Assembly: GCF_018882415.1 (NCBI RefSeq)
Contig: NZ_JACVOL010000001.1
Location: 62,001 to 126,000, forward strand
Direction of reading: 5' to 3'
From: Polynucleobacter sp. 86C-FISCH
Lineage (GTDB): Bacteria > Pseudomonadota > Gammaproteobacteria > Burkholderiales > Burkholderiaceae
DNA length: 64,000 nucleotides
This document shows, one piece after another, positions 42,919 to 52,328 of this stretch. The position numbers were made by a program, and so were the translations under genes. The notes under the pieces are model-generated. The model saw nothing but the letters and a program-made list of their open reading frames with translations. It was not told the origin of the DNA and did no database searches. Position 1 is the stretch's first letter. Each line of letters opens with the position of its first letter.

Positions 42919-44250
42919 CTACTTAGAAGTTGGCAAGCAGTTCATATAGAAGCGCTTGATCTCTTGATCGCAACTCACATCTCTAGGTTCAATTGGTCTT
43001 TGTAGAGAAATGCCTTCGATCGTTTTACAACGACTGAGTGCTACATAGACCTGCCCTGAGGCAAAAGCACCTGATGAGAGATCAACCTTCACCTTATCCA
43101 AGGTCTTGCCCTGACTCTTGTGAATAGTTACTGCCCAAGCAAGCATTAGCGGAATCTGCACGTAAGTGCCGATGATGCTCGGAGAGATCTTTCCTGACAT
43201 CATGTCGTGATCATAGCGATAGGATTCCCACTGATGACCTGTCACTTCAACGGTATTAGAGTAAGGGCCGTTTTGCACCATGACCTTGACCTTATCTGGC
43301 AGCATCTCACGCACGACTCCAATCGTGCCATTGACCCAGCGCTTTGGAAAGCCCGGATCTGTTGCTGTAAACATCACCTTAGCACCGACCTTGAGTACCA
43401 AACTATTTGGTGACGGTAGATTACGCTCATCGACATTAAATTTTCCAGTCGATTTACCGGCATATACCTTACCCTCGGTGGTGATGGCTCGCAGCCCAGC
43501 TCCATTGATTTGATCAGCGCGGGCATTTGTCGTGGTGAGAGTAATAGTCTGCTCATCAACTGGCTCATCTTTACGATAGCACTGCGCATTAAGGATATCA
43601 ATTGCCTCATCAACATCTTGATTAATCCGAATGCGGTTGAGTAGACCGGCAAAGTGTTCATCTTTTTGTCGAAATATTTTAGAGAGCTCGACCATCGTGA
43701 CATCTTTACGATGCAATGCCATGGCACAGAAGAAATAAGGTCCCTCGTATCCACGATCAGCCAGCACTTGCATATCGCTACTCGAGACTACCGGAGGTAG
43801 CTGAAACAAATCCCCCACAAACATCACCTGAATACCACCAAAAGGCTGGCCTTTTTGCGGACCGTTCTCGCGTAGAAACAGATCCATCGCATCAACTACA
43901 TCAGCACGCACCATGGAGATCTCATCAATGATGAGTAGACGAATATCTTTATAGAGACGCTTGTCACGGAGAGGTTTGATGTCTTCCTCCGGGAAGATAA
44001 GTCGCGGGGGCAATCTAAAGAAGGAGTGAATCGTCACACCTTTGACTTGTAATGCAGCAACCCCTGTAGGGGCAACCACCACCACATTACCTGAAATAGC
44101 CTCACGCAGATAACCAATTAAAGTGGTTTTACCGGTGCCTGCTTTACCACTAACGAAAATATATGGATCGTGTCGCTCAATAGCCTCAATCACCGCTTCG
44201 TAATCGGGCGTGATTTCTATATCGGAGGATTGCGGGATTGGGGTAGACAT
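42919..44250 (-). CDS. Pif1-like superfamily 1B DNA helicase
   Basis: A 443-residue ATPase with the Walker A box SGKAGTGKTTLIGYL (about 33-48), Walker B LLIIDEISMV, a motif III segment MFVGDLFQLPP, a motif near FRQKDEHF, and the C-terminal UvrD-like half with AVTIHKSQGKTLDKV and VYVALSRCKTIEGI. This order is that of Pif1/RecD2-type 5'-3' helicases. It is short and lacks accessory nuclease domains. It converges on the GGT gene and is 3 bases from the upstream SUMF1 gene, which looks unrelated in function. Confidence 0.9.
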   Translation of the reverse strand: MSTPIPQSSDIEITPDYEAVIEAIERHDPYIFVSGKAGTGKTTLIGYLREAISGNVVVVAPTGVAALQVKGVTIHSFFRLPPRLIFPEEDIKPLRDKRLYKDIRLLIIDEISMVRADVVDAMDLFLRENGPQKGQPFGGIQVMFVGDLFQLPPVVSSSDMQVLADRGYEGPYFFCAMALHRKDVTMVELSKIFRQKDEHFAGLLNRIRINQDVDEAIDILNAQCYRKDEPVDEQTITLTTTNARADQINGAGLRAITTEGKVYAGKSTGKFNVDERNLPSPNSLVLKVGAKVMFTATDPGFPKRWVNGTIGVVREMLPDKVKVMVQNGPYSNTVEVTGHQWESYRYDHDMMSGKISPSIIGTYVQIPLMLAWAVTIHKSQGKTLDKVKVDLSSGAFASGQVYVALSRCKTIEGISLQRPIEPRDVSCDQEIKRFYMNCLPTSK

Positions 44251-44253
44251 CCC

Positions 44254-45039
44254 CTATTGTTTCACGGCATCAGCTACGCACCGAAATCCGATGTAAACCA
44301 CAGCGATATCGCCTGGTTTTGATTCAACATCAGACTCTTGCTGTCTTTCGGGGCCATACCACCATGAAGCGCCACGAGTAAGGTAGCCACCATTGCGCTC
44401 AGTTGCAGTCCATTCCCAGACATTGCCGCCCATGTCATACATGCCATTGACGCCAGGCTTAGTAGTGTTGGTCGTCACATGCCCAGTGCCGCGATTCAAT
44501 GCCCCTGCTGGAGCCAAACCTTTGTAGTCACCACAACCACTTAGGCAGTGTGAAGGAATTGGATTAGCACCTCCAGGAAACGGGTATCGCTGGCCCTTGG
44601 TATAGCCTGCTGGGGGATTACTTCTTTGCTCCAGAAAAGCAGCGCTTGTCCATTCCGCATCTGTAGGCAAACGTTTACCGTAATAACGACAAATCGCTTC
44701 TGCTTCTTTTTGATTTAGATGAACTGCTGGCTCAGCATCTTTTGCAGGTACACCATAAGGCGTTTTCCAGGTCCATCCTGGTTTTTGAACAAAACCGCCT
44801 TCATACGATAGACCGCCGCCCTTCTTCTCTGCGGCACTAACAAAGCCAGTCGAGGTGGCATATGTTTTGACATCGGCAATAGTCATCTCGGTTTGATCCC
44901 AGGCGAGATTACCAACTTGGGCCGTAGGAATGGATGATTTTGGAGCACCCTGACTTGGAGATGACCTTAGCATGAAGTACGCAGCAATGGCTGTGAGCAG
45001 CAGACCAAATAGGACGGTAGAGAAATCGAATTTTTTCAT
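44254..45039 (-). CDS. SUMF1-fold protein without the FGE cysteines
   Basis: A 261-residue protein, start set at 45039 so that the anchor MKKFDFSTVLFGLLLTAIAA is at the N-terminus. The SUMF1 fold is recognisable from GKRLPTDAEWTSAAF, MYDMGGNVWEWTATE and YIGFRC. In place of the catalytic GGSFLC-x4-C it has RGASWWYGPERQQESD, so neither FGE cysteine is present. It is therefore not a formylglycine-generating enzyme but another member of the wider domain family, which includes ergothioneine-type enzymes and proteins without assigned reaction. Two cysteines in SHCLSGCGDY may form a disulfide. It is not linked to a sulfatase. Confidence 0.82.
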   Translation of the reverse strand: MKKFDFSTVLFGLLLTAIAAYFMLRSSPSQGAPKSSIPTAQVGNLAWDQTEMTIADVKTYATSTGFVSAAEKKGGGLSYEGGFVQKPGWTWKTPYGVPAKDAEPAVHLNQKEAEAICRYYGKRLPTDAEWTSAAFLEQRSNPPAGYTKGQRYPFPGGANPIPSHCLSGCGDYKGLAPAGALNRGTGHVTTNTTKPGVNGMYDMGGNVWEWTATERNGGYLTRGASWWYGPERQQESDVESKPGDIAVVYIGFRCVADAVKQ

Positions 45040-45174
45040 TAGATATAGATGGCTGCACGGTGATTTACTAGATTGGAAGATTCTAATCAAATCCAAAGGT
45101 TCTAGCTTGAGCGCTTACATGAATTCTGCTGGCCTATTTGACTTCAGGCATCGCCTGCCTCGGCCAGGTCGGCC

Positions 45175-45660
45175 TTATTGGTCCAGGGACTTTACTTTGA
45201 CGATTTCACCGTCTGGATTGTGGTGGCACTGCATCACTTTTAAAGCTCTTGCTTCTTGCAGCTCCTCTAACGTCAATTTGGTCCAAAGCACATCTTTCTC
45301 AATTGAGGGCAGTCGAACACCGCTGCGGCGTCTTTCTACCTTAAATCTCCAAATGTCTTGTAGAGCCCAGATTATTAAGACACAACACAAGGCGGCGCCA
45401 AACGGAGCTGTGTACTCAAAGAAAGTGACAAACTTTCTCCAGCCACCATAAACAATCCAATCCTGATAAGCAAGGTTGATACCAAAATACCAGGCAAGTG
45501 AAGTAAATAAAACTTTCCAGAAATACAACCAGATACCCCAGCCAACTGCATTTGTCAGCAAAGAAACCACGAGCTCTGACTTGGAGTGGTGTTTCACCTT
45601 CGAGTAAATCAAGGAGCGATCCTCAGGTAGGGTGACCTGAATGTTCTTAAGTCTTCTCAC
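45175..45660 (-). CDS. pgaD: Poly-N-acetylglucosamine synthesis accessory protein PgaD
   Basis: A 161-residue inner-membrane protein with two helices (about 35-58 and 86-108; WGIWLYFWKVLFTSLAWYFG in the first). PgaD binds PgaC and, in E. coli, the pair forms the c-di-GMP-sensing synthase. It overlaps pgaC by 4 bases. The C-terminal cytoplasmic part is longer than the short E. coli form. A CAGGC-ATC-GCCTG hairpin (45145-45157) lies beyond the stop but lacks a T-run. Confidence 0.85.
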   Translation of the reverse strand: MRRLKNIQVTLPEDRSLIYSKVKHHSKSELVVSLLTNAVGWGIWLYFWKVLFTSLAWYFGINLAYQDWIVYGGWRKFVTFFEYTAPFGAALCCVLIIWALQDIWRFKVERRRSGVRLPSIEKDVLWTKLTLEELQEARALKVMQCHHNPDGEIVKVKSLDQ

Positions 45661-46907
45661 TGCAGCCCCCTATCCGGACTGATCCAGCGGCCGCGAATCT
45701 TTCCCCTTCTAATAATCGCCCTCGGAAATGCAATGACTGTTGTCATCATCGAGAGGATCCAGAATGCAATTGGATACCAAATAGTAAAGCCGTAATTACG
45801 CCAAATTTTCTCGTCGTATCGTGAATCGATCCACATCGCAATACCAATTTGAATCATCGAGGTCACTGCAATTAGCAATCCAGACCACTCTGGAATAAGT
45901 CCATGTATCTGCAAATACTCTGGCAGCGGAATAATGAAATGCAATAGGTAAATAAAAACAGTAGCTAACATCGAAAATGACCAAAACAAACTCAGTGCAT
46001 ATTCAAAGAAGATTGGCCACATCCTTCGGCTTCTCCAACTACCCCAGATTCCTGAAAATTTCACAATAGCTTGTGCGCCACCGGTTGCCCAGCGAAGCCT
46101 CTGGCTCCACAGCCCTTTAATAGTTTCTGGCATCAAAATCCAGCAGGTTGCCGCAGGCTCAAAGCGCACCTCCCAGTGTCGCAGCTGCAGCTTCCAACTG
46201 ATATCAATATCTTCTGTGAGCGTTTCGTGTGACCAGAATCCCACATCTTCTAGGGCAGACTTACGAAACATGGCACATACGCCAGATACGGTAAATAAAC
46301 GCCCATAAGTTCTTTGGGCTCTCTTAATTAAACCAATAATGGATGAAAACTCACCGACCTGAATTTTTCCCAATAGCGATGAGCGAGTTCGAATTCGTGG
46401 GTTACCCGTAACCGCCCCGACTCGACTACTCCTGAGAAAGTGACTCATCATCCAACGTGCGGCATTGTGATCTAACAAAGAATCACCATCAATACACAGC
46501 AAGAACTCTGCGTCAGTTAACAAAGCTGCTGTTGTTAACCCTACCGCCTTACCTTCGTTTTCAGCATGATGAATAACGCGAAGATTAGAATTGCTCAAGG
46601 CCATGCGATCAAGAATCTCAGCAGTAGCATCTCCACTGCAGTCGTTGACTGCAATTACTTCAAAGTTTGGATAATCCTGATTGAGAAGATTTTGAATTGT
46701 TTCTTCAGCACAATCTTCTTCATTGTAAAAAGGAGCAATTAATGCAATCTTGGGGTAAGAGCTTAATTGCGGGAGATTGTGGGGATTGGAGTACTTTCTT
46801 TCATAGCGGAACCAGTAGAACAGGCTGCCACTGATCCATACCCAACTCATAAAGAGCGGATACAGAAAACAAAATCCGTAAATGAAGGAGCTAAAAGCTT
46901 CAAACAT
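45657..46907 (-). CDS. pgaC: Poly-beta-1,6-N-acetylglucosamine synthase PgaC
   Basis: A 416-residue family-2 glycosyltransferase of the inner membrane. I place the start at the ATG 46907; a TTG at 46934 would add nine residues but has no ribosome-binding site. Membrane segments are at about residues 5-30 and 290-400. The catalytic domain has APFYNEEDCAEETIQNLL, the LLCIDGDSLLD DxD-type motif, ETLTEDIDISWKL with the catalytic Asp, and QRLRWATGG (Q-x-x-R-W). With PgaD it polymerises UDP-GlcNAc into PNAG and exports it. pgaCD is divergent from pgaAB, unlike the single pgaABCD operon of E. coli. Confidence 0.93.
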   Translation of the reverse strand: MFEAFSSFIYGFCFLYPLFMSWVWISGSLFYWFRYERKYSNPHNLPQLSSYPKIALIAPFYNEEDCAEETIQNLLNQDYPNFEVIAVNDCSGDATAEILDRMALSNSNLRVIHHAENEGKAVGLTTAALLTDAEFLLCIDGDSLLDHNAARWMMSHFLRSSRVGAVTGNPRIRTRSSLLGKIQVGEFSSIIGLIKRAQRTYGRLFTVSGVCAMFRKSALEDVGFWSHETLTEDIDISWKLQLRHWEVRFEPAATCWILMPETIKGLWSQRLRWATGGAQAIVKFSGIWGSWRSRRMWPIFFEYALSLFWSFSMLATVFIYLLHFIIPLPEYLQIHGLIPEWSGLLIAVTSMIQIGIAMWIDSRYDEKIWRNYGFTIWYPIAFWILSMMTTVIAFPRAIIRRGKIRGRWISPDRGLQ

Positions 46908-46960
46908 GCTCACGCTATCTTGACCCGCAAGCAAAAAGAAGTGAATTTTTTAGGTGAATA

Positions 46961-46992
46961 ATGGGCATGAAAAACCAACAAATGACGCCCAT
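46961..46992. promoter_or_regulatory. Inverted repeat in the pgaC-pgaA intergenic region
   Basis: ATGGGC (46961-46966) and GCCCAT (46987-46992) form an inverted repeat with a 20-base spacer, 54 bases upstream of the pgaC start. It may be a regulator site for pgaCD, or for both divergent operons. The rest of 46908-47180 holds the pgaA promoter and leader described below. Confidence 0.3.
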
Positions 46993-47061
46993 GAAAGGCA
47001 CAAGAATTAACTATAGGAATCCATATTAACACCTTGAATCAATTTAATTTTTCGATCCATC

Positions 47062-47103
47062 TTGAAAGTGTCTTTAAGCCCTTAAAATGGGGAATATTGC
47101 CCC
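47062..47103 (+). promoter_or_regulatory. Putative pgaAB promoter with overlapping inverted repeats
   Basis: TTGAAA (47062-47067), 15 bases, TAAAAT (47083-47088) resembles a sigma-70 promoter with short spacing. TTTAAG-CC-CTTAAA (47073-47086) is a perfect inverted repeat across the -10 element, and GGGGAATATTGCCCC (47089-47103) lies at the likely start of transcription. Both repeats are well placed for repression. Confidence 0.45.
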
Positions 47104-47110
47104 AAATTAT

Positions 47111-47133
47111 CAGAGGAGTCTGGCTATAAAGCC
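47111..47133 (+). promoter_or_regulatory. pgaA leader hairpins with GGA in a loop
   Basis: CAGA-GGAG-TCTG (47111-47122) is a small stem-loop whose loop shows GGA, the form bound by CsrA. Directly after, GGCT-ATAA-AGCC (47122-47133) is a second perfect stem. Both are in the 5' leader of pgaA, which in E. coli is a known CsrA target. CsrA control here is inference. Confidence 0.4.
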
Positions 47134-47180
47134 TGTATTCTTAAACTACATTCACGCACCCTTAAATAAATAGAACAACA

Positions 47181-49583
47181 TTGCAGCAGCTCCGACGTCA
47201 CATACTTCCCCCCTGCTTGTTATTGGCGCTAAGCATTAGCCTGGCACATGGGCAAACACCATCTGAAGAATCGGAATACCAAAAAGCGTTGGGGCTAAAC
47301 AAAGCCGCTCAATTTACAGAAGCATCTTCAATCCTGAAAACGCTGATGACTGCTCACCCAGAAATTGAGCGCTATAAATCGGACTATATTGCAGTCGCAA
47401 GTAATGCAAAAATCTGTGTAGATGTAATTGCTATAAGCAACCAACGTTATATTGATCGTGCACCACTTTACGTACAAGAGGCAATTTTTAATTGCTATAT
47501 CACTTCACAACCATTTTCTCAAACAGATGCTTTAGCTAAGTTGATTTTAAAAACTCATGGCAAGAATGAGGGGATTGAACTCGATATGGTTACGTTAGCG
47601 CGCGACCAAAAAGAATTTAAATCAGCCTTATTCTGGAGCGCACGTTTTATTCAAGACTTTCCGAATAATATTTCGGCCTGGGAACTTAGAGCGGGTACCT
47701 TGCAAGATGTCGGTGATCGCTATGCCGCCTTACAAATTTACGAGGATGTAAATCGACTCAAGCCGAAGAATCCCAATACCCAGCAGCAAATCATTCAGGT
47801 GCTCTTGGATATGGGTATTTCTCACCTGGCTTTAGATCTCATTGATAACAATGGGTGGAATGCCACCAAGAATCAAAAATTACGTGCCATGCATGATGCC
47901 GGCGCTGTAGACCTGCGTTGGTCTGCAGCAGATTCAGCAGTAGCTCCTAATCGCTTTAACTCTGTAGATGCTGGCATAAAGATGCTGAACGATGCCATGG
48001 CTTACGCCAAATCTATCAATGCACCTAAAGATCAGTTGCTGGCAATTCAATATGATTTCGTTGTCGCATATACCCGTAGAAAACAATGGGATAAAGCGCT
48101 GGGCTTATACGATCAACTTCAATCAGAAGGCAACACTGTACCGAACTATGTACAGTCAGCAGCGGCAACGTGTTACAGCGCAAAACATGAATACGCCAAA
48201 GCAGAGGCCATTCTTCAAAAGCTGTATGTACAAAGTCCCAAGGATTTAGATATCCTTGAGGCCCTCTACTACAGTCAAGTTGACCAAGATAAGTTCCCTG
48301 AGGCTAAAGTAACCCTAGATAACCTAACAGCCCAGCTCAAAGTTCGACCTAAATACTTGCCCAAGAGAAACTTTGACTACACCAGTGCCGTCATTGAAGC
48401 TGCAAGTTTTGAGGCCTACCAAGAAAAGTATGAAGAAGCCAATAAAAAGATTGCTCCTTTATTAAGCGAAATTCCCTCAAATGCGGATCTGCTCAAAACA
48501 GCCGGAAGTATAAAAGGTTCGGAAGGAATGTATCAAGCTTCAGCAGACTATTACGCAATTGCTGCCAAGCAAGATCCTGAGGACGTTGAGGCCAAAGTGG
48601 GTTATGCCAATGCCCGCATGAGTCAAGGCGATATCGCCACCTTTGTTGCGACAGTAAATGACCTTAAACCCGGTTATTCAGACTTAACAGCAGTTAAAAA
48701 TGCATCTGACAGACTAGACGTCTTTAATGAAGGTTATGTCACTGGCAACTTTGTATTAGGTAATGGTGACTATGGCTCCCAAAAGAACAATAACCGCACT
48801 AGCGACCTGAGAGTCTATAGCGCTCCCATTAGTGAAAATTTCAGAGGCTTTGCCCGCTATCGCGACTTGAACAGCGGCCCAGCAATCCCGGTGACGGATC
48901 AAGGTGTTGGTGGCGGCATTCAATACACAGGCATTAATCAAGAAGCCGAAGTTGAAGTGGGTAGCGCTGGTTACGCCCGACTTGAGGGCACCCAGACCTT
49001 AAATGACAACTGGTCAGTCGGCGCATCATACGAAAGAAATGCTTTCTATCTCTTTCCAGGATCTCTATATGCCACCTATGGTGGTAATGTGGCGGGTCTA
49101 GACCTCAAATGGAAAGATGGTGACACCAGAACTGCGGCAGTGGGATATCGCTACTGGGCATTGCCAAGCAATAATCGCCAGCAAATCTTCGGTACAGCAA
49201 ATCAACGCCTTTTGACTGAATATAACTATAAGCTTGATGTGTCGGGCTGGATTGGCAATCAGCAAAATACTAACTCCAATGTAAGCTACTTCTCGCCTAT
49301 TAATCAAACCGAATACTCTGGAACGCTCAATCTCCGAATTTTGCAATGGCGCGATATCGCAACCAAGAAATATGATTTCTGGCACAGGGTCTTTGGATCC
49401 TATGGCCTTGTTACACAAGCTGCGTACAGCACCTTGCCCATGAACAACTACGGATATGGTCAAGACTTTAATATTGGCGACAGAAGAACGCTAAGTTGGG
49501 GTGTCGGCAAAACCAGTTTCCCATTTAATGGCGCAAAATCAAGCTATATCACTGGATACCTCAATTTTGAGTCCCGCTTCTAA
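47181..49583 (+). CDS. pgaA: Outer-membrane PNAG export porin PgaA
   Basis: An 800-residue outer-membrane protein. The start is TTG at 47181; no ATG gives the signal peptide (about 1-24, LPPCLLLALSISLAHG) and no clear ribosome-binding site is seen, so translation is likely weak or controlled. Residues about 25-500 form tetratricopeptide-like repeats (NAAQ-type helices such as SALFWSARFIQDFPNNISAW), and about 515-800 a 16-strand-type beta-barrel ending in an aromatic residue (SYITGYLNFESRF). PgaA guides deacetylated PNAG across the outer membrane. The stop codon is directly followed by the pgaB ATG. Confidence 0.9.
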   Translation: MQQLRRHILPPCLLLALSISLAHGQTPSEESEYQKALGLNKAAQFTEASSILKTLMTAHPEIERYKSDYIAVASNAKICVDVIAISNQRYIDRAPLYVQEAIFNCYITSQPFSQTDALAKLILKTHGKNEGIELDMVTLARDQKEFKSALFWSARFIQDFPNNISAWELRAGTLQDVGDRYAALQIYEDVNRLKPKNPNTQQQIIQVLLDMGISHLALDLIDNNGWNATKNQKLRAMHDAGAVDLRWSAADSAVAPNRFNSVDAGIKMLNDAMAYAKSINAPKDQLLAIQYDFVVAYTRRKQWDKALGLYDQLQSEGNTVPNYVQSAAATCYSAKHEYAKAEAILQKLYVQSPKDLDILEALYYSQVDQDKFPEAKVTLDNLTAQLKVRPKYLPKRNFDYTSAVIEAASFEAYQEKYEEANKKIAPLLSEIPSNADLLKTAGSIKGSEGMYQASADYYAIAAKQDPEDVEAKVGYANARMSQGDIATFVATVNDLKPGYSDLTAVKNASDRLDVFNEGYVTGNFVLGNGDYGSQKNNNRTSDLRVYSAPISENFRGFARYRDLNSGPAIPVTDQGVGGGIQYTGINQEAEVEVGSAGYARLEGTQTLNDNWSVGASYERNAFYLFPGSLYATYGGNVAGLDLKWKDGDTRTAAVGYRYWALPSNNRQQIFGTANQRLLTEYNYKLDVSGWIGNQQNTNSNVSYFSPINQTEYSGTLNLRILQWRDIATKKYDFWHRVFGSYGLVTQAAYSTLPMNNYGYGQDFNIGDRRTLSWGVGKTSFPFNGAKSSYITGYLNFESRF

Positions 49584-51503
49584 ATGAAACTATTTAAATA
49601 CCTTATTTGTATATTGATCCTCGTTAGCAATACTGCTTGGGGGCAGTCCAACTTTAAGGTGTTGAGCTTTCATGACATCGTTCAAGAAAAGACGGCAATC
49701 TCCGAACCTGATGATGTAACAGCAGACAACCTGATCAACTACTTTTCCTGGCTAAAGGCAAATGGTTACAACGTCATCTCGATGCAAGACGTCATCAATG
49801 CTAAGAAGACGGGCAAGCGATTGCCAGAAAAATCAATCGTCCTGACCTTTGATGATGGCTATAAGAGCTTTTATACCTATGTACTGCCGCTCCTCAAGGC
49901 ATTCCAGTACCCTGCAACCCTAGCTATAGTTGGTTCATGGCTTGCGGTGCCCGATAACAGCACCGTCTTATATGCAGACAAAAAGGTTCCTCGCTCTAAA
50001 TTTCTATCTTTAAAAGAATTACAAGAAATTTCACGTAGCGGTTTGGTGGAAATTGCATCACATACCTATGATTTGCACCATGGAGTATTGGGAAATGTGC
50101 AAGGCAATACCATGCCAGCCTTAACCACCTTTGAGTACAACAAGCAAACCGGCGAGTATGAATCGGAGGAACACTATAGAAAACGCATTGAATCAGACTT
50201 AGCCAAGAACAACGCCTGGATCAAGCAGCATACAGGTAAGGCACCCAGAATTATTGTTTGGCCATACGGTCGCTATAACGGCATGGCACAAACCATGGCA
50301 AAAAATTTGGGCATGGAAATAGCTATCACCCTTGATGATGGTGAAAATCTAGAATTTCAACCGGTCGACAGTATTCGCCGCATTTACCTCATTAATAATC
50401 CGGAGATTGACGACTTTGTCGCCAACTTAAGAAAACCTCCTCCTGAGCTTGAGCGTGTCATGCATGTCGATCTTGATTATGTTTACGATAAAGATCCTAT
50501 TCAGCAGGAAAAGAATTTAGGATCACTACTTGATCGCGTAAAAGAATCTGGGGTTACGACCGTTTATCTCCAAGCCTTTTCAGATGATGATGCCAGCGGC
50601 GTTGCTAAAAGTATGTATTTCAAAAACAGCTATATGCCGGTTAAAGCGGATATCTTTGGTCGAGTAAGCTGGCAATTAAAAACTCGCGTGGGAGTCAAGG
50701 TGTTTGCCTGGATGCCTCTACTAGCTTTCAACCCAGGCCCTGAGAAATTACGTGAGCTTGATGTCGTCACTTCCACAGATGGTGGCAAAGGCATTGGTTA
50801 CTTACGATTGAGCCCCTTCTCTGAGCGCTCACGGCAATTTATCAAGGGTATATACAAGGACTTGGGACGCCACGCCAACTTTGAAGGCATATTGATTCAT
50901 GATGATGCCACTCTCTCCGATAAAGAGGATGCCAGTCCAGTTGCTTTAAGTTATTACGCAAAGCAATGGGGGTTGCCGGCAAGTATTGAGGCAATTACTA
51001 AAAATCCAGAATATAACGAGAAATGGTACAAGGCCAAAACTCAGATGCTGACGCAGTTTGCGCTTGATATGAGGAGTTCTGCTGAGCACTATCGCAAACC
51101 GATTAGTATTGCCCGCAATTACTATGCTGAAGTTGCCCTTAATCCTAAATCAGAAGAATGGTTTGCACAATCACTCCCTAATGGTCTAGAGCATTTCAAT
51201 TGGGTAGCTCTGATGGCAATGCCTTACATGGAAAATGCAAGCAACCCGTCTCAATGGCTGAGTAACTTAGTGGATAAGACCCATTCTTTACCAAAGGCGA
51301 AAAAGAAGTTGGTCTATGAGTTTCAAGCAAAGGATTGGAAAACTGATAAGCCCATCTCTACAAAAGAGCTTAGCAGTTGGATGAGGGCCATGCGTGTTCG
51401 GGGAATTTATAACTTTGGCTATTACCCTGATGATCAGTTCACCAACAACCCCAAGATGGAAATCTTGAAGAAAGAGCTGTCTACAAAGGCAGCACTTCAA
51501 TAA
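49584..51503 (+). CDS. pgaB: PNAG N-deacetylase and hydrolase PgaB
   Basis: A 639-residue periplasmic protein with a signal peptide (about 1-20, ending TAWG); it has no lipobox cysteine, unlike E. coli PgaB. The N-terminal carbohydrate esterase 4 domain has the metal motif VLTFDDGYKSF and the histidine pair in ASHTYDLHHG, then WPYGRYNGMA. The C-terminal domain (about 290-620) is the glycoside-hydrolase-like module that starts MHVDLDYVYDKDPIQQEKN and binds PNAG. It partly deacetylates the polymer before export through PgaA. It begins immediately after pgaA's stop (TAAATG). Confidence 0.93.
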   Translation: MKLFKYLICILILVSNTAWGQSNFKVLSFHDIVQEKTAISEPDDVTADNLINYFSWLKANGYNVISMQDVINAKKTGKRLPEKSIVLTFDDGYKSFYTYVLPLLKAFQYPATLAIVGSWLAVPDNSTVLYADKKVPRSKFLSLKELQEISRSGLVEIASHTYDLHHGVLGNVQGNTMPALTTFEYNKQTGEYESEEHYRKRIESDLAKNNAWIKQHTGKAPRIIVWPYGRYNGMAQTMAKNLGMEIAITLDDGENLEFQPVDSIRRIYLINNPEIDDFVANLRKPPPELERVMHVDLDYVYDKDPIQQEKNLGSLLDRVKESGVTTVYLQAFSDDDASGVAKSMYFKNSYMPVKADIFGRVSWQLKTRVGVKVFAWMPLLAFNPGPEKLRELDVVTSTDGGKGIGYLRLSPFSERSRQFIKGIYKDLGRHANFEGILIHDDATLSDKEDASPVALSYYAKQWGLPASIEAITKNPEYNEKWYKAKTQMLTQFALDMRSSAEHYRKPISIARNYYAEVALNPKSEEWFAQSLPNGLEHFNWVALMAMPYMENASNPSQWLSNLVDKTHSLPKAKKKLVYEFQAKDWKTDKPISTKELSSWMRAMRVRGIYNFGYYPDDQFTNNPKMEILKKELSTKAALQ

Positions 51504-51509
51504 ACTCTT

Positions 51510-52328
51510 TTAAGTGGAAACTTGATTTCTGCCAGCCTGCTTTGCGCGATACATTGCTTGATCGCATAGTTCGTAGAATTTTTTTAGAACTGAGTCAGCC
51601 TCTAACTTACTCTCTATTCCCGGATCAAATGTGGCAATGCCAATGCTAATGGTGATGCAAACTGCTTTACCATCGATCACGGCGCAAGGTTTTGAGGCTA
51701 CTGATTCTCTTAGGCGTTCAGCGACTTCTATCGCCAGACTCTGATTGGTTTCTGGCAAAACAATCAAAAACTCCTCACCACCAACCCGACCAAAGATATC
51801 AATTTCACGTAACTCTTCTTGGCAGTGCTTTACCAGTCCAATCAACACCTTATCGCCGATGGGATGCCCATACGTATCATTAATTATCTTAAAGTGATCG
51901 ATATCAGCCATCAGAAATGATAGGCATTTTTTATTTCTAAATGATCTTTGAATTTCTTGCTCAACCCTAGAAAAAGTTTCCGCCCTACTAGCCGCTCCAG
52001 TAAGCGCATCAATTTTCAAAAACTGAGAAAGAATAAAGCGCTTATCCTCTAAATCAATGAGTAATTTACGAAACTGAAACATACCCAGCAACAATAAAAG
52101 CGAAATTGGAACTGAGAGCAAAGCATCCGAAAGATTTGGCTTGCTTCCATCCAGCAGATGAAGAATGGGGTAAACACGCCTTCCCACCATTAAAGTAAAA
52201 CCGAGTGCCAAGAATCCGCAAGCTAAACGGTATGCTTTGGCCCGAAAGAATAGATTAATGGCATAAACTGCTGCTGCAGCTTGTGCGCATAAAGATACCG
52301 AATACAGAAAAACACTTAACTCCATCAC
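51510..52328 (-). CDS. Membrane diguanylate cyclase (GGDEF)
   Basis: A 272-residue protein with about three membrane helices in the first 95 residues and a GGDEF domain from about 110. The active site reads GRVGGEEFLIVLPE (a GGEEF form, normally active) with an RxxD inhibitory site (REID) exactly five residues upstream, so product inhibition is expected. It should make c-di-GMP. The start is GTG at 52328, overlapping the HD-GYP stop by one base; an ATG at 52325 is equally possible. It converges on pgaB, six bases apart, close to the PNAG genes that c-di-GMP activates. Confidence 0.9.
   Translation of the reverse strand: MMELSVFLYSVSLCAQAAAAVYAINLFFRAKAYRLACGFLALGFTLMVGRRVYPILHLLDGSKPNLSDALLSVPISLLLLLGMFQFRKLLIDLEDKRFILSQFLKIDALTGAASRAETFSRVEQEIQRSFRNKKCLSFLMADIDHFKIINDTYGHPIGDKVLIGLVKHCQEELREIDIFGRVGGEEFLIVLPETNQSLAIEVAERLRESVASKPCAVIDGKAVCITISIGIATFDPGIESKLEADSVLKKFYELCDQAMYRAKQAGRNQVST

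Noticed and set aside
44972..45451. 159-codon open frame on the plus strand
   Set aside because: It lies opposite pgaD, has no ribosome-binding site and no family resemblance; it is a shadow frame.
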